In this document: positions 37,455 to 50,659 of the stretch, in pieces
How the letters are laid out: every line of letters starts with the position of its first letter
Numbering within the stretch: the first letter of the stretch is position 1
Origin: Tagetes erecta
Taxonomy: Eukaryota; Streptophyta; Magnoliopsida; Asterales; Asteraceae
Direction: 5' to 3'
DNA: 64,000 bases
Assembly: GCA_030867185.1 (NCBI GenBank)
Contig: CM061493.1
Coordinates: 4,896,501-4,960,500 of the forward strand
Notes under the pieces: generated by a model
What the model was told of the DNA's origin: nothing
Seen by the model: the letters and a program-made list of their open reading frames with translations, nothing else
Databases searched by the model: none
Position numbers and translations under genes: made by a program

Positions 37455-40400
37455 TTACGAGCTTTTTAACCTGCTTCTGTTTAAAAACAAGAATCTCCTT
37501 ATTCCAAGAAACAGTACCCATGTACTCTTTGTGATCTTTTCCTTAATCATTAGAAGCAAGGCTGAACTTAGCACGGTTTTTAGGATTTGGGCGCGTAGAC
37601 CTTTGAAGAATCCTAGGAACCCTTCTTTTTTCCATATAGCGTAGAGTGCCCCAGATACAGTTTTTCTTGATCTTACTTCCGGTTCCTCGTTTGTATCTTC
37701 ATCTGATTCTGCAGCCTGGATCATTACCTTGCATCTGTGTGTAGTCATGTTTGTTTTAGTTTACTTATGTATGTTTATTCCAACTTGACTTTTGGGTCAA
37801 ACAGATATAAATTCAACTACAAATTGACTTGAATAATTCCAGTCTTTAACCAACTTTCGACAAAGTTTTAAAATTTCATGCAACCAGCTGATTTACTGTT
37901 TTAGAGCTTGAAAAACTATCAACTGATGGTAACTTTGACCATATTGACTTTATTGTAACTGTATCAAGTGGAACTCCATCACCTTTGACCAAGTTGACTT
38001 GTTGGTAGTTTTTTGCACCTCAAAAAAGCTGGTTACACAAAAATAAGAGTTTTGATTATGGATATTGTAAAATGTGGGGAAGTTGCTAACATTTTTTGGT
38101 AAGATCGAGAACTCGACAATGGAAAACCGGGACCCCACCAATAACCTGCTAAACGGCAGGATCTGGTAAGTGGTAACACAAATTTTGTGCTTGCGCTAGG
38201 TGGGTGGCCTTGTTGAAGGCAGAAAACAAGTGGAAGCTGGATTCGAACCCCAAGACCTCTACTAGAGAGTCTGAACTCTGAAGCGCTTACCACTGTGCCA
38301 CCCGTTGAAGGTTAAGTTGGTCACAAATTTTATATAAGTTTTATAAAAGTCATTTGTGATTGACCTTCTAACTTTGTGATCTGCCCCACAAAGAAGAATT
38401 TACCTGATTGCTGGGTATGTCAAGCAGGTAGCGGCACACTTTGATGCTGCCCCTAACATAAAAGCATTAAGCGCAGAAAGTGACTGCGGGTTACCTAGCT
38501 GTCCCTCTAATAGTCTTTGTTTCAATTGATCAAATGCAGTGTACTGCAAAAGAACAAATAACTCGTTAGAATATTAAGTAAATCGGTTTCTTTTTCTTGG
38601 AAATCCTCATTACCACGGTACATATTTCCCCCTTTTGTAGGGGTAGAAAAATGCTATATCTGATACCCTCTCAGTCCAAATGATTAAGGTATGTTGACTT
38701 TTAAGGTCAAACATACTACTTTTTAAAGCCAAAATCGTTATGGATCATAGTTGTTTCTAAAAATCTCGATATGTACCTGAATTGCTGGATTTATTGTAAG
38801 CAAAATTGATATGCCAAGCCCATCAAACGCCTCTCCCCATGTTTCCTCTGAAAGAGTCTTCCATAGCCCTTTTGACTTGCCAAACTCACTTGTTTGCATC
38901 CTTGATGCAGCTGTATCCAACGGCTGAAAAAACACCTCAGATTTAACCATCAACTTAGTTAACAACCCATAATATGATTGTATGTTCATGTTCATCATCA
39001 TGTAAATGCTTATAAATGAATCGTTCTGCGTATTATCACTAATGACTTAAAATGCTAAACTCAAAAGAGTTGGCCAAATAGGTAAAGGGTTAAACAGGTC
39101 AAACGAGTCGAAAATCACCCGGTGTATTTTTAATGTGCAAAACATTGTAAATCATTTTGTTCACAAAATTACATCGCCGAGCTAGTAACTTGAAAATAAA
39201 ATTTAACATATGGGACGAAAAGTGTTATTGGGTCAACCCAACCCGGACCAAAAAAACTTCCACATCATTCAACTTGTCCATTACGCCGCGTTTAATGTAT
39301 GTTTTAAGATGAACTAATAGGATTGTGACTGACCTGGGTTATTGCAACAGTACAAGCACCCGCAACAGCAGCAATAAGCAAGTTAGCTTTGGTTCCAATA
39401 GACTTATATCCAGACCTCTCAATGTACATCTTCCTAAAGAAGCTATATCCATAAAAGTATATGAACGATGAAATAAACGATTGTAGGTTCTTCGTACCTA
39501 GCCCTTGAAACAACGAAAGAACCTGACGTTTAGAAATTGCTTCCCATAGAACATCAGAAAGGTTCCTATTCAAAGGATGAACAAGGTAAGATTTATATAA
39601 TGGGAATAATCACCAACACATTATAGTGTTCAGTCGTTTATATATGAAAGGGTGCTGCTATACAAACACCACCCAAATGGTGTACACCAACTTTCTTGTC
39701 ACATCATACGGGCTTATATTGTCATATTGGCCATATGACTTTTTCAGTCATATCAGTCAAATCTTGTTGGTCAAAACACAACAAATACAACGTATGTGAT
39801 AGGGTGAAAAATGGTCATGTGGATGCCCATGGTCTTGTTAGTTGTCAGTTGTCACATCAATCCTTTGTCAGTCAAACGCATCTCGTATGACCACTTTACT
39901 ATAGAATACGATCCATATGACCATTTTCACTTTATCATACAACCATATGGCCGGTGTGACACATGAGTGGTGTCTTAATAGTGGGCAAGTAGTGGTGTTC
40001 GTGACTTCATTCTGCCACGACCACATGAAATCAATATCAAAATCACCGGTGCCACAACAAGGAATTTATCATGTTCATATTCCATTCACATGAAAACCCA
40101 ACTTCATTTCACAATTAACACGTACATCAGTATATCTACTCATTAGTATGCTTATGCTTATGTGTTAATTTATGATGTTATGCATGCCCAGCCTTACTTA
40201 TTTGTTCACTCATTCTCGTGTTGTGTTAGGACTTAGGAGTAAGGTAAGGGCTATCACATGTCTATGTTTACATACTTAGACTATTGTCTTTTAAGCTTAG
40301 GTTTACATACTCGCCTCAGCATGATATCACATGTTTATATACCTACATGGTGTGTTATATCATATATGAGCTATTATACCACTACCCATTCTTGTGTTAT

Positions 40401-41640
40401 TGATATTTTTCTATAATTATTTATGGCTCGATGTATATATCACTACCACACTGACATGCTATATTTCTATATGCTTCTTTCTTGCTTTTTGTGCAGAGCC
40501 AATGAATTCAATGAAAAAAAGTAACCTCTCTATCCCCAAATAAAGGCACGGTTTGCTTACATCCACCCTCCCCAGACCCTACTAATAACTCTGCTATAGG
40601 TGAGATTTACCGGGTATGGTATAGTATGATGGATCGGTATATCAACTCAACCCACTAATTTCACTGATAAAGTATAAAATGATCAGGAATATATTGTGAG
40701 GATCGAACAAAAAAGGAAGACCAAATGACGCATCAGCCATTTTATGAGGATCACACCATTTTTATGCAGGATAAGACTTGTTCGTGAGCATCAGACATTT
40801 TACGAGGATCACGCCGTTTTATGAAGATCATCCCAAAACAAGAGAAACATCCCAAAACATGCCTATCATCCCAACATAAGAAGAATAAAGGAGACCACAT
40901 GTCACGCCAACAATCGTTTGATCCTATCATGTAAACTAGTATAAACACTCTCAATTTCATGCTAAATGAACTATTTCTTCCCATCTTCTAATTCATCATA
41001 CTTGTTCACAACTAGATCAATGCATTTAGGGGCTGTTTGTTTCAGCCTTTTAATGTTCAGATGTCAGAATGGTTCAACACTTAATAATTCCGACTGTTTG
41101 TTTCGCGGGTAGATGTATGAATGGTTCAGACATTTGCCTCTGAATGGTTAAGCATCATACTAAGTCTGAATGGTTAAGAGTTGTTATCTGAATTAATCAA
41201 ACATTTGTCTTTGAATAGTTAAGCAATATACTAGCTCTTAATGGTTCAGACCTCTTACTGGTTTAGCACTTAACGGTTCGGCACTTACTCATTAAGAAGT
41301 TGCCAAACAGCCCCTTAATCCGTATCGGTTGATTGTTGTTGTTCTAACATTTACAAACCAATTAAACCCAACCTCAAATTCACTAATCACACTAGCAATC
41401 AACACAACACAAAATTGAAGAAGATCGGCATTTAAAACCTAGAAACAAAATCAAATGATACACAAAAGATGAAACCAAAAAGTGAAAGAAGAACCTGTAT
41501 TTTCTGAGATTGGGTGTACGCAATTCAGCTTGATACTTGGTTTTGCAGGTATCTAAAGGATACAAGATGGTGGTGCTAGCGAGTGATCCAATCGCACCTG
41601 CTGTTGCATCAACTAACGATTGCATATCAAAACCACCCAT
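37455..41640 (-). CDS. PNC1: peroxisomal adenine nucleotide carrier (PNC type)
   Basis: Five exons join in frame: 41640-41495, 39565-39334, 38923-38777, 38543-38404, 37734-37455 (314 aa; about 320 is usual). It belongs to the mitochondrial carrier superfamily with three repeats. The signature boxes are YPLDTCKTKYQAE, QPLDTAASRMQ and YPAIRCKVMIQ. The stretches GLGTKNLQSFISSFIYFY and ILKTVLSSALLLMIKEKI are near-identical to Arabidopsis PNC1/PNC2. Known role: import of ATP into peroxisomes in exchange for AMP/ADP, needed for fatty-acid activation and beta-oxidation during seedling establishment. Intron 1 (1.9 kb) contains a Tourist-like MITE and an Au-type SINE scrap. Intron 4 contains a tRNA-derived SINE. 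PNC1 versus PNC2 cannot be settled from this sequence. Confidence 0.92.
38040..38307 (-). mobile_element. tRNA-derived SINE
   Basis: The minus strand starts GGGTGGCACAGTGGTAAGCG, with box A TGGCACAGTGG, and about 50 bases later has a perfect pol III box B GGTTCGAATCC. It then loses tRNA similarity for about 170 bp. The tRNA-like head cannot fold into a full cloverleaf, so it is a SINE and not a tRNA gene. Family heads recur near 49390-49430 (minus) and 57437-57490 (plus). Confidence 0.75.
40490..40640 (+). mobile_element. Au-type SINE fragment
   Basis: It contains the conserved SINE body CACGGTTTGCTTACATCCA, then CCTCCCCAGACCCTACTAAT and ATTTACCGGGTATGGTATAG, as in the widespread plant Au SINE 3' region. 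The pol III boxes are missing. Confidence 0.6.
41029..41314. mobile_element. Tourist-like MITE, 286 bp
   Basis: Perfect-looking ends GGGGCTGTTTG and CAAACAGCCCC are flanked by a TTA duplication (41026-41028, 41315-41317). The interior is made of CTGAATGGTTAAG-like repeats. It lies in intron 1 of the carrier gene. Confidence 0.9.
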
Positions 41641-41730
41641 TGATGATTGATTGATGTTAAACAGCTGTGTTCAGGTTTTGAGGTGATTGATTAAAGAAAT
41701 TGTGGAAAATTGGAAGTGGGTATGGAGAGT

Positions 41731-41754
41731 GATGATGATGATGATGATGATGAT
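41731..41754. repeat. (GAT)n microsatellite
   Basis: Eight GAT units about 90 bp upstream of the carrier start codon, probably in its 5' UTR. Confidence 0.85.
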
Positions 41755-41916
41755 GCTACGTAATGGGCTATGATCAGTAGAGTACAGCTACAAGGTAGAA
41801 ATGAGTCACAATCGACGAAACAAAACAAAACAAAATAATGGTGTTTGTTTCGGCTCATAATAGTTTACATATTTTACTAGCTTTTTTTTTCATCTGAAAC
41901 TTGAACTAAAAATTTA

Positions 41917-42142
41917 AAGGTCGTTTGTTTAGTGAACAGATGTTTGAATGATCTAGCCATTTGCATCTGGTTGGTTAAGTATTATACCGAGTCTAATATG
42001 ATTAAGAGGTATCGTCTGAATTGGTCAGACATGTGTCTTTGAATACTTAAAAAATATTTTAGTTTTTAATGGTTTAGACTTCTTACTGATTCAGACCTCT
42101 TATTTATTCAGTATTTATTCATTCAGAAATCGTCAAACAGAC
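41917..42142. mobile_element. Tourist-like MITE, diverged sister copy
   Basis: Ends AAGGTCGTTTG and CAAACAGACCTT, and an interior matching the element at 41029 (TCTGAATTGGTCAGACATGTG, GTCTTTGAATACTTAA). It lies about 280 bp upstream of the carrier start. Confidence 0.7.
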
Positions 42143-44236
42143 CTTTATATTCTATAAAATATTTTATACGGACCTAAACTACTTAGGCGGAGGATTAGTG
42201 ACAAAAAAAGAATTTATTTTTCTTTTACTAAATGCTTCCTATGAAAATTTTGGTTGGTCAAGTGAAAAAAGAAGAATTTATTTTTCTTTTACTAACGGTT
42301 TTTCCTATGATTGTGATCGATGGTTAGAGTGATTTGGTATTGATCAGTCAGCTCTTGGAGAGATTGTTTGGACATCAGGATATGTGTTCGATTTTTTGGA
42401 AATCCCACTTGAGCACCAATAACACATCTGACAAACCTGAATCGTAATTTTGATGCGTAAAACACTAAAACCATTTTTAAAAGGGTGAAAGAGTTGTTTG
42501 AATTGTTGTAAGTTGATTTTTTATGTAAACTAACCATGAGTTGCATCTTACTCTACATATCGAGTGAACATGTCTTTAGGATAACAACGTTACCACATGT
42601 TACAACCCAAACAATAGAACTCACCTTAAAAGATTAGTATGATGGGAGATAGTGTCATTTGATCTGTATAATGGGCTCAAATAAGTATATTAGTCCATAC
42701 CAAAGGAACAATCCCAATCTAAGTAAAAACAATAAGTATCTAGAAGACTTGAAGTAACACTTAACAACTAAGATAAGTTTCAGACCACTAGACAAGGACT
42801 AGATCCAACAGGTATTGTGCTGAATTAACACCAGACATGTTGATCGTGACTACTTGTCACAGCGCTTCTTAAGAGATGTACAATGCATTTTAATGAAACA
42901 TGTTAACAATTGGCCTTACCATTAATGCATTAATATTTCGACACTCAACGTAGTCATTGATCTTGAGGACTGTTCAAACATCCCTTGGCCCACACATGAA
43001 ACCACGAATAATTCTTTGACCAAGAGATCAACATTCGGCTGAGTCATGATGGATGGACTGCTCTACAGTTATTTAAGGAAGACTTCTCTTATCAGAACTC
43101 CACTGCCATATCACTAACACTTCTCTTATACTTATCTTCTCCAACCTGAAAAACACACTAAATGCTCTCATTTACTTCATATTGCATTCAATAGCTTCGT
43201 TACCTTGTTCCACCAATCACTCAATCACAAAGACACCAATTCTCATACCCAGGCCTGGTTAAAGAGACACTCACAAGATCCTCTTTGGCAGTAAATTTGT
43301 TGTTTTGTAGGAGAAGCTTTAGTTCAGTTTATGTCGTTCCATAATGATAGTTCTTATTCTTTACCGAAGGTCTGGTTAAAATTTTAGACTCGACAATTAG
43401 AGTCTAATGCAAGATAAAGTATGTTGTCAATCTATGTATTTGATCAACAAAGTGATTGATGTTGTTGTAATGTTGATATTCATGACTATGTTTTGATCAA
43501 CAAAAATGATTGATCTCATAGACATTAAACTCTTTAATCATGAAACCATTTTAACCATGAAAAATGATCTTAAAGTTGTCTTGTAGGCATTAATATTGAT
43601 TTTATATGTATTAAATTGTTTGACCATAAAACAACAATTTTCTTAAACTTGTGTTAGTTAATCAATCGCTATTGGGCTGGAGTTGAACATACAATATCAT
43701 CATATAGTTTACGCATTTAGATGTTACAATAGTATCAAGTCAGGGTCTAAGCAATGATATTTGACTCCATAAGAGATGATGGAGAGTGAGCCTCACATCA
43801 ATTGAGTAAGATAACAAAACTCTCCTTATAAAGAGGAGTATATCTTGTCTATCAAACTCATCAGGTGAAAATAAAACCATGAGCACCTTCATAAACAACT
43901 AAACAAAGTCAAACTAAACAAAATCAAAACAGATAATATCTTAACAAAATCTATGCTAAAAGACTATATGTTACATATAAACACCCACTTAAAATCCAAA
44001 AAGTAACCACAAGTCACAACACCACATTACTCTAGCTAATTATATCATTATATTATTACAATAAACACCCACTTAAAATCCCCCAACGTAACGTAAACTA
44101 TCATTTCCCAATTCTTTATTTCCACATTTTCAAAACCCAACGGTTCACTCTCTCTCGCTCTGTTCATCCTAATTCTCAATTTCATCATCAAATTCATCAA
44201 CTAATTCATCTCAAATCGCTCATTTCAGTTCAAACA
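42143..44236. other. intergenic, promoter side of the MAPKKK gene
   Basis: No gene is seen. Bases about 42590-42650 are an inverted match to 2339-2397, one repeat family found at both ends of the window. The MAPKKK 5' UTR (TC-rich, ending CAGTTCAAACA) precedes 44237. Confidence 0.5.
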
Positions 44237-47200
44237 ATGCAAGATTTCATCGGATCTGTTCGTCGATCACTAGTTTTCAAACCCTCACCCAATGACGACG
44301 GTGTTGGTGCTTCCTTCGGTGGATTTGTGGAAAAAATCGGTTCCAGTATTCGAAAATCGAAGATTTTCTCTAAATCGTCTGTTCAGGCGCTACCGCAGCC
44401 GAGAGCGGTGGAGAGGATGAAGAAGGAAGAGGCTGGTTCGCAGATCCGGTGGCGGAAAGGAGAGTTAATTGGTTGTGGTGCTTTTGGTAGGGTTTATATG
44501 GGGATGAATCTGGATTCGGGGGAGTTACTTGCTGTTAAACAGGTTTGTTGCGTAATTGGAACGCGTAATTGGCGTGTGTGTATGATAGTTGATACATGTT
44601 GTTACTTGATTTGGTGTTGATTTGTGTTTTGGTTTGTGATTTGCAGGTTTCTGTTGTTGTGAATACGGCTTCGAAGGAAAAAACGCAGGTGTGTTTTTTA
44701 TTGTATAAGCTCAGATATTCAGTATTGTGAATTTGAGATAGTAGTATAGTACTGTAGTACATGTACATGACTTGTTTGCTAACAGTTTAATCATCTAATC
44801 TGTTAGCTAATGACTCATGATCCAGTTTGATCTGTAAGTAGTCGAATTAGTATGTGACATCTGTAATTTACTAGTTTAATATGCAATGTGAAGACATGGT
44901 ATCCTGAACTTCTATCATATACCTTTTTATGATACAATTTCCAGTAAAAGAGTTGTATTTGTAACGCATGAGGTCGTAAAGCTCGGTACTTCAACTTGAA
45001 AGTAAACATAAATAATCTTTTAGTTTTACAAAATTTAAGCTTCAATGATATGCTCATTTGTTTTTTTGGAGTGTGTTGATAATTGTTTTTTTTATCAACT
45101 TGGGCATTGGGCTATTATTTTTCATCAGTGGTTAAAAAAGACAGTTGTTTCCATTTTTCCTTTTTTCCTTATTTATAGTTTTTATATTTATAGTCCAAAA
45201 CTGTAATTGAATGTGATTCAAATTGTTTTTTGGTAGATTTAAGTGCTGATCTCATGACCCATCCATATGGTTCATTTACTCAATCATCTAGTGGATTTGT
45301 GGATCACCCTTTCTTCCTCATTGCCCATCGAGGTTCTGATAGACAATTTCAATTATTCAGTTAGATAGAAGGACTGAAGGAGACGAGAATCTAGTAATTT
45401 TCCATGAATAAAGTTAGATTCTAAATTTGACTTGTAGTAGAAAAGATAAATGGTTTAGTTTTGTATGTTTATAGTTTTATCATATGAACTTAAGCAAGTA
45501 TGTTTTATTAATGAAGATTTTGATTTGAGGTATAGATTATAGAAGGTTTGACCTTTTATCTTGAGTATATAAAAACATGGCTGAGTAAGTTTAGTAGACA
45601 AAATGAGCCAGAAAATTTGGGATTTTCCATCCACCTACCTAGTTGTTTTTTTTTTCATTTTTTTACTCTGGCTAAGTTTGCATCCATACAGACTCATGAC
45701 ATTTATCATATACCTTCACAATTCTCACTCTTGCATGATACCAACTTAAATGTAGTCTAGTCTTTAAACAAGCATGATTTGTTTACTCAAATTTTATTGA
45801 TTTCAAGTTTAAACCATGATAGGCTCACATTAGGGAGCTGGAAGAAGAGGTGAAGCTATTAAAGAATCTTTCGCATTCAAATATTGTTGTAAGCGCCTAT
45901 AAATTTTTATCATCTTGCATTTTGTGAATGCCAATTTTTATCATAGGCTTAACTTAAATTTTTTAAATAACATTACAGAGGTATATAGGAACTGCTAGAG
46001 AGGAGGAGTCTTTGAATATCTTTCTGGAATTTGTTCCGGGTGGATCAATCTCATCACTCCTTGGAAAATTCGGTTCCTTCCCTGAGTCCGTAAGTTACTG
46101 TTTTTTTGAAATTCTCATTGTGCTAGGGACTATTTTCCCCTTAAGACAAAATATATAGTGGACTATTGCTGAAGGTTAAAAAAATGTTGTGAATTTAGAA
46201 AGTTTTCTTTTGAAGCTCTCATGTGGCTTTAGACTTTTTTCTCCTCTAGAGACAAAATATATAGAACTTTCCTTTTTAACCTTTTTATGTTTAGAAATTG
46301 AAACTTATCTTTAGTTTGTACATGGATCAGGTGCTAAGAATGTACACAAAGCAAATATTATTGGGGCTTGAGTATCTCCACAAAAATGGTATCATGCACA
46401 GGGACATTAAGGTAAATTCTTATCTATATAAGTGCATGTTTGTTAATTGTAATGCATGGAGTTAGCCGTGTGTGTATGTTATTTACAGTTTACGTGACAA
46501 ATGCTCTTGCAGGGGGCGAATATTCTTGTTGATAATAAAGGTCAGATTAAACTTGCGGATTTTGGGGCCTCCAAGAAAGTTGTTGAACTGGTATACATGT
46601 TATTTGATGTGATAGTTAATATTTCTTTCTTGAAAAATTCCCTTTGTAACTGCATGCTTGCATATTTTCCGGTAGGCTACAATGACTGGTGCCAAATCAA
46701 TGAAGGGCACCCCTTATTGGATGGCTCCTGAAGTTATACGCCAGACTGGGCATAGCTTGTAAGTGAAATGACACAACTTGTGTATATCAGCATATGTGAA
46801 AAGAATACAAAACAATATAGCTTTCGATATACATTCAGTTGCACTATATGTGGATTATGATGACATGTCTTTTTGGTAGCTCTGCTGATATATGGAGTGT
46901 TGGGTGCACTGTTATCGAAATGGCAACCGGAAAGGCTCCATGGAGCCAACAATATCCGGAGGTATTCACACGTGTATCTGTTTATTCTTATTGATGGTTT
47001 CTTACACTAAAATGTGACAGTTACTGGTTATTGTTTTAGAATCATGTTGCGGCCCTCTTCCATATAGGAAATACACAAGCTCATCCACCTATACCAGACC
47101 ATCTTTCTTCTGAGGCAAAGGATTTCCTATTAAAATGCCTCCAAAAGTATGTATTGTGTTTTTGTTTCTAACTTCTCGTTTTTTTCTTCAAGTTAAACAT

Positions 47201-50200
47201 CTAACATCATCTTCATATTAAAGGTTTTAATTCTATTTCTTACATTCATATTTCCAATGCGCTGGCAGGGAACCGAATCTCAGGCCTAATGCATCAGAGT
47301 TGCTGCAGGTGATTCTCTATTTTAAATATAGTCACTACATTGTCAATGAAAGGTCTAGTTTTTTGTGATAAAATCATAGTGCATGAACATTTATACAACA
47401 ATTACCTGCTGCGTTATTTCGGCTCTAATGAAAATTTTGGAAATGACATAATGATAAGGAAACCTTGGAAGGGTCATTTTTCTTTACCTTTGAACTTAGT
47501 AACGTTGAAGTTTGGTTTCATGGTTTTTGTTGATTCTCTGCAGCATCCTTTTGTTATTGGGGAGTATAACGAGACTCATCCTGTATTACGTACATCAGTT
47601 ATGGTTAGTTTTCTTTCATGAAGCACCGGTGATTCAATTTCTAAAATCAAAGATTCTTTAACTGTTATCATGGAAATCCTGACACTTTTTCGTGATATCA
47701 GGACACCCCTTGCAATCAAGTTCCAAGATCTAGACAGGAACCTAGAAACCTGTAAGAATTATTAGTTGTTTTTTTATTAGTTGTCTCAGTTTCTGTTATG
47801 GGTGGAAATTTTTGGTCCATATACTTATTCGATGGATTGCTTCTGATTATGTTTATCGCTAACGGGTCGAATGGTTAAAATAGAACTCAGCTTAAAATGA
47901 AATTAGTTAAAAGTCATCTGAAATGTATTTTAATGCATTAAGCCTTCTAAATCGTTTATTGATAAAGTTTTATTAATTTTCAAATAAGTTATTTTATAAA
48001 TTTTATGATCATATTTGACAGAATAGTTCTTTGTAAAAAAGTTCTAAATAACTGGACAAAAATGTTACGTGTCGCTCCAACCCAGCCTATTTCAACACAT
48101 AAGAACTGTTTTGACCTAAACCTATTAAATAGGTCCTAATTAGACAGTTATTTAACCTGCTCAAGCATCCCCTTTTAGCAGCCTGTGGTTTTTGCAATAA
48201 CAAATGCAATGGTAATTGTGTTAATGCAGCATTAGCACGGAGATAAAAACAAATGGTGGTACGTTTGATGCTCACAATATGAATAGTGTGAGGTGCTCAA
48301 CTATATACCCGGAGAAATTTTCTGGAGGACCAATGTGGGGTTCAAACAGATATGATGATGATGACATGTGTCAGCTGGACGATGATGACCTCATGGCTAG
48401 CACATCGGTGAAACTTGATACCACTTTACTTTCTAATAATGTTAATAAGGTATAACAAATACATATATATCATTCTTTTCGATATGGTTTGTCTTGATGC
48501 TAACCAGGTATATATTGCTATCTTATGCGAGACAGAGTTTTAATCCCATGAATGAACCTGATGATGACTGGTCCTACCAGTTGGATGGAAGTCCAAAAGT
48601 GGGAACAAATGGTGCCAACTTGTTCTCGGATCAAGTTTCTGAAATTACTACAGAGATCCCTGGAGAATTAGGTAACGGAGATGATGGTTTCACTTTTCCA
48701 GCCAGCATGGAAGAAGAGGAAGAAGTTACAGAAATAAAGATAAGAGCGTTCCTGGATGAGAAGGTTAGTTTTGTTTACAGTTTGAGTTTCTTTTCTTCAA
48801 CTGACAATTAAGGCGGCAATTCGACCCACTTTTTTGGGTTATGTTTTATCTCTAATCGGTCAAATTAGTAGAATAAAACAATGTTAGCTAAAAAGCATAA
48901 CGAGTGAAATGGGGTCTAAAAAGGTGTTTTATCTCTAACTACATTGTGATTAAAACTACATGAATTGGTAAATCATATTTGGCACTAATTATTTATAAAA
49001 GTTTAATTATTTAGACAGAAAAGTGCTTAGCTGAAAAGGTGTTGGGTTTCCATACACCCCTTTGTCCAGTTATGTTTTTGTAAACTAGTGTCTAGTTATG
49101 ATTAAAAAGACAATATTGATACAAAAATAATCTAAATCCTTATTTAAAACAAGTTAGGAAGTGTCTGCTTTGAAGTTAGACTTGTAGTGCCTTTGTTTGT
49201 CCTTGGTGAGTAGTCTTTCTTTGGTAAGCATGAGAACTCGTTAGGGAAGACGGGGAAACCAAGCCACCAAGGCCCTACTAACCACTCGGTGCTTAGCCAA
49301 TGGAAGGGTTGTATATGGTTATATTGGAAAAAAAACATGTTACTTTCAACTATTTAATCCGTTCCCTTTTAGTTAAGTTTGATAGAGGAAATAAGACGCT
49401 TATCACCGTGCCACCCTTTAAGGGATGTATTGGTTGTTTTTGGATAAAAAAAAGGCTTTGGGTGTACTTTCAACATGATTGATTAGTTCCTCTTTATAAA
49501 AAAAATCTTTCAATGTATAGAACACAATCAATCGAACCTTTCACAAATAAAACTATGTGACCCTTCCATAAGTATTTGGGTCGAAATGGGCATCTCTAAT
49601 AGATGGTAGACACATATTTTCTGTATTTCGGTCGAAACTGGCATCTTTAACCTTTTCGATTGCCTATGTGTTTGTTTTACAGGCTTTAGATTTGAAGAAG
49701 ATGCAAACACCTCTATATGAAGAATTTTACAACTCCTTAAACACAGCCATTTCTCCCATTGGGAATGAAAACAAGGAAAATTCATCAAGCAACTTCAACT
49801 TACCTCCTATAAGCAAATCACCTAATAGCAACAACACTAGGTTGCTAAGAAAGAGGTTATCTTCAGCTGTTGATAGATCTTGCATTGGTAGACCTGGTTA
49901 TAAATCCGACCGAGTCTCACGTATTGGTGGTGTAAATGATCAAAATCCACAGGACTGTTTGTCACCTCACCATGGTCAATTGAAAGAGAATGTTCTTGAT
50001 TCTCAGAAAGTAACCATTAGTCCGAGGTTTGTTTGTAATTTGTAATGCTTAACTTTATTTGTACTTATTATATGAAACTGAGATTTCACAATTGAAAATG
50101 TAACATTTACAGCGCAAGCTTTTCGGAGAGGCAAAGAAGATGGAAAGAAGAGCTCGCTGAAGAGCTTGAAAGAAAACGAGGCAAGTTTATTCTTCATTTC

Positions 50201-50659
50201 TTCCTATAATTCGTCAAACACCTCTAGTTCCTATGCATATACACACACATACACTGCGAGTTTTTGTTCTGTATTTTAAAATGGCTCTAGTTTCTAATTC
50301 TACACATACACTTACACATACATACATACATACATACATACATACATACATAGGGAAGTTCAAACGAGAACCATCAAATAGTTACATGGAAAGAAAACAC
50401 AGCGAGTTTTTGTGCTGTCTTTACGCATTTGTTAGTAACCAAAATGATCACTTAATTTGTTCCATATTTATAGCAGACCAAAAAATAGTTCATTTTCTTC
50501 TCATTGCATACATACCGACGACATAAACAAGTATGTCTTATAACTTCAGAATCTGATATGTGTTTTTGTGCAGAGCTTCTGCGACAAGCGGGGACATCAT
50601 CCCCAAAGGATCGAATGATAAATAATCGGCAAAAACGATTTGTGAATCTTGGCAATTGA
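44237..50659 (+). CDS. ANP1: NPK1/ANP-type MAP kinase kinase kinase
   Basis: Seventeen exons join in frame: 44237-44542, 44647-44688, 45823-45888, 45979-46089, 46331-46411, 46513-46590, 46676-46758, 46880-46961, 47040-47146, 47269-47308, 47544-47603, 47702-47751, 48230-48449, 48536-48763, 49683-50026, 50113-50180, 50574-50659 (683 aa; tobacco NPK1 is about 690). MQDFIGSVRRSLVF is the family's invariant start. Kinase landmarks: GCGAFG 79-84, Lys101, HRD 198-200, DFG 218-220, GTPYWMAPE. The C-terminal half carries an acidic stretch and a basic coiled segment (RQRRWKEELAEELERKRE) that in NPK1 binds the NACK kinesin. Known role: phragmoplast expansion in cytokinesis through the NACK-PQR MAPK cascade, plus stress signalling. 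Intron 16 is GC-AG. Orthology among ANP1, ANP2 and ANP3 is not resolved. Confidence 0.94.
50181..50573 (+). other. GC-AG intron
   Basis: The donor is GAG/GCAAGT and the acceptor TGTGCAG. Only this join gives KREELLRQAG in frame, as family members read here. It also carries the (CATA)n tract at 50315-50351. Confidence 0.85.
50315..50351. repeat. (CATA)n microsatellite
   Basis: About nine CATA units inside intron 16 of the MAPKKK gene. Confidence 0.9.

Noticed and set aside
38180..38300. possible tRNA gene (perfect box B)
   Set aside because: Boxes A and B are present, but the arms do not pair into a cloverleaf and non-tRNA sequence follows. It is a SINE.
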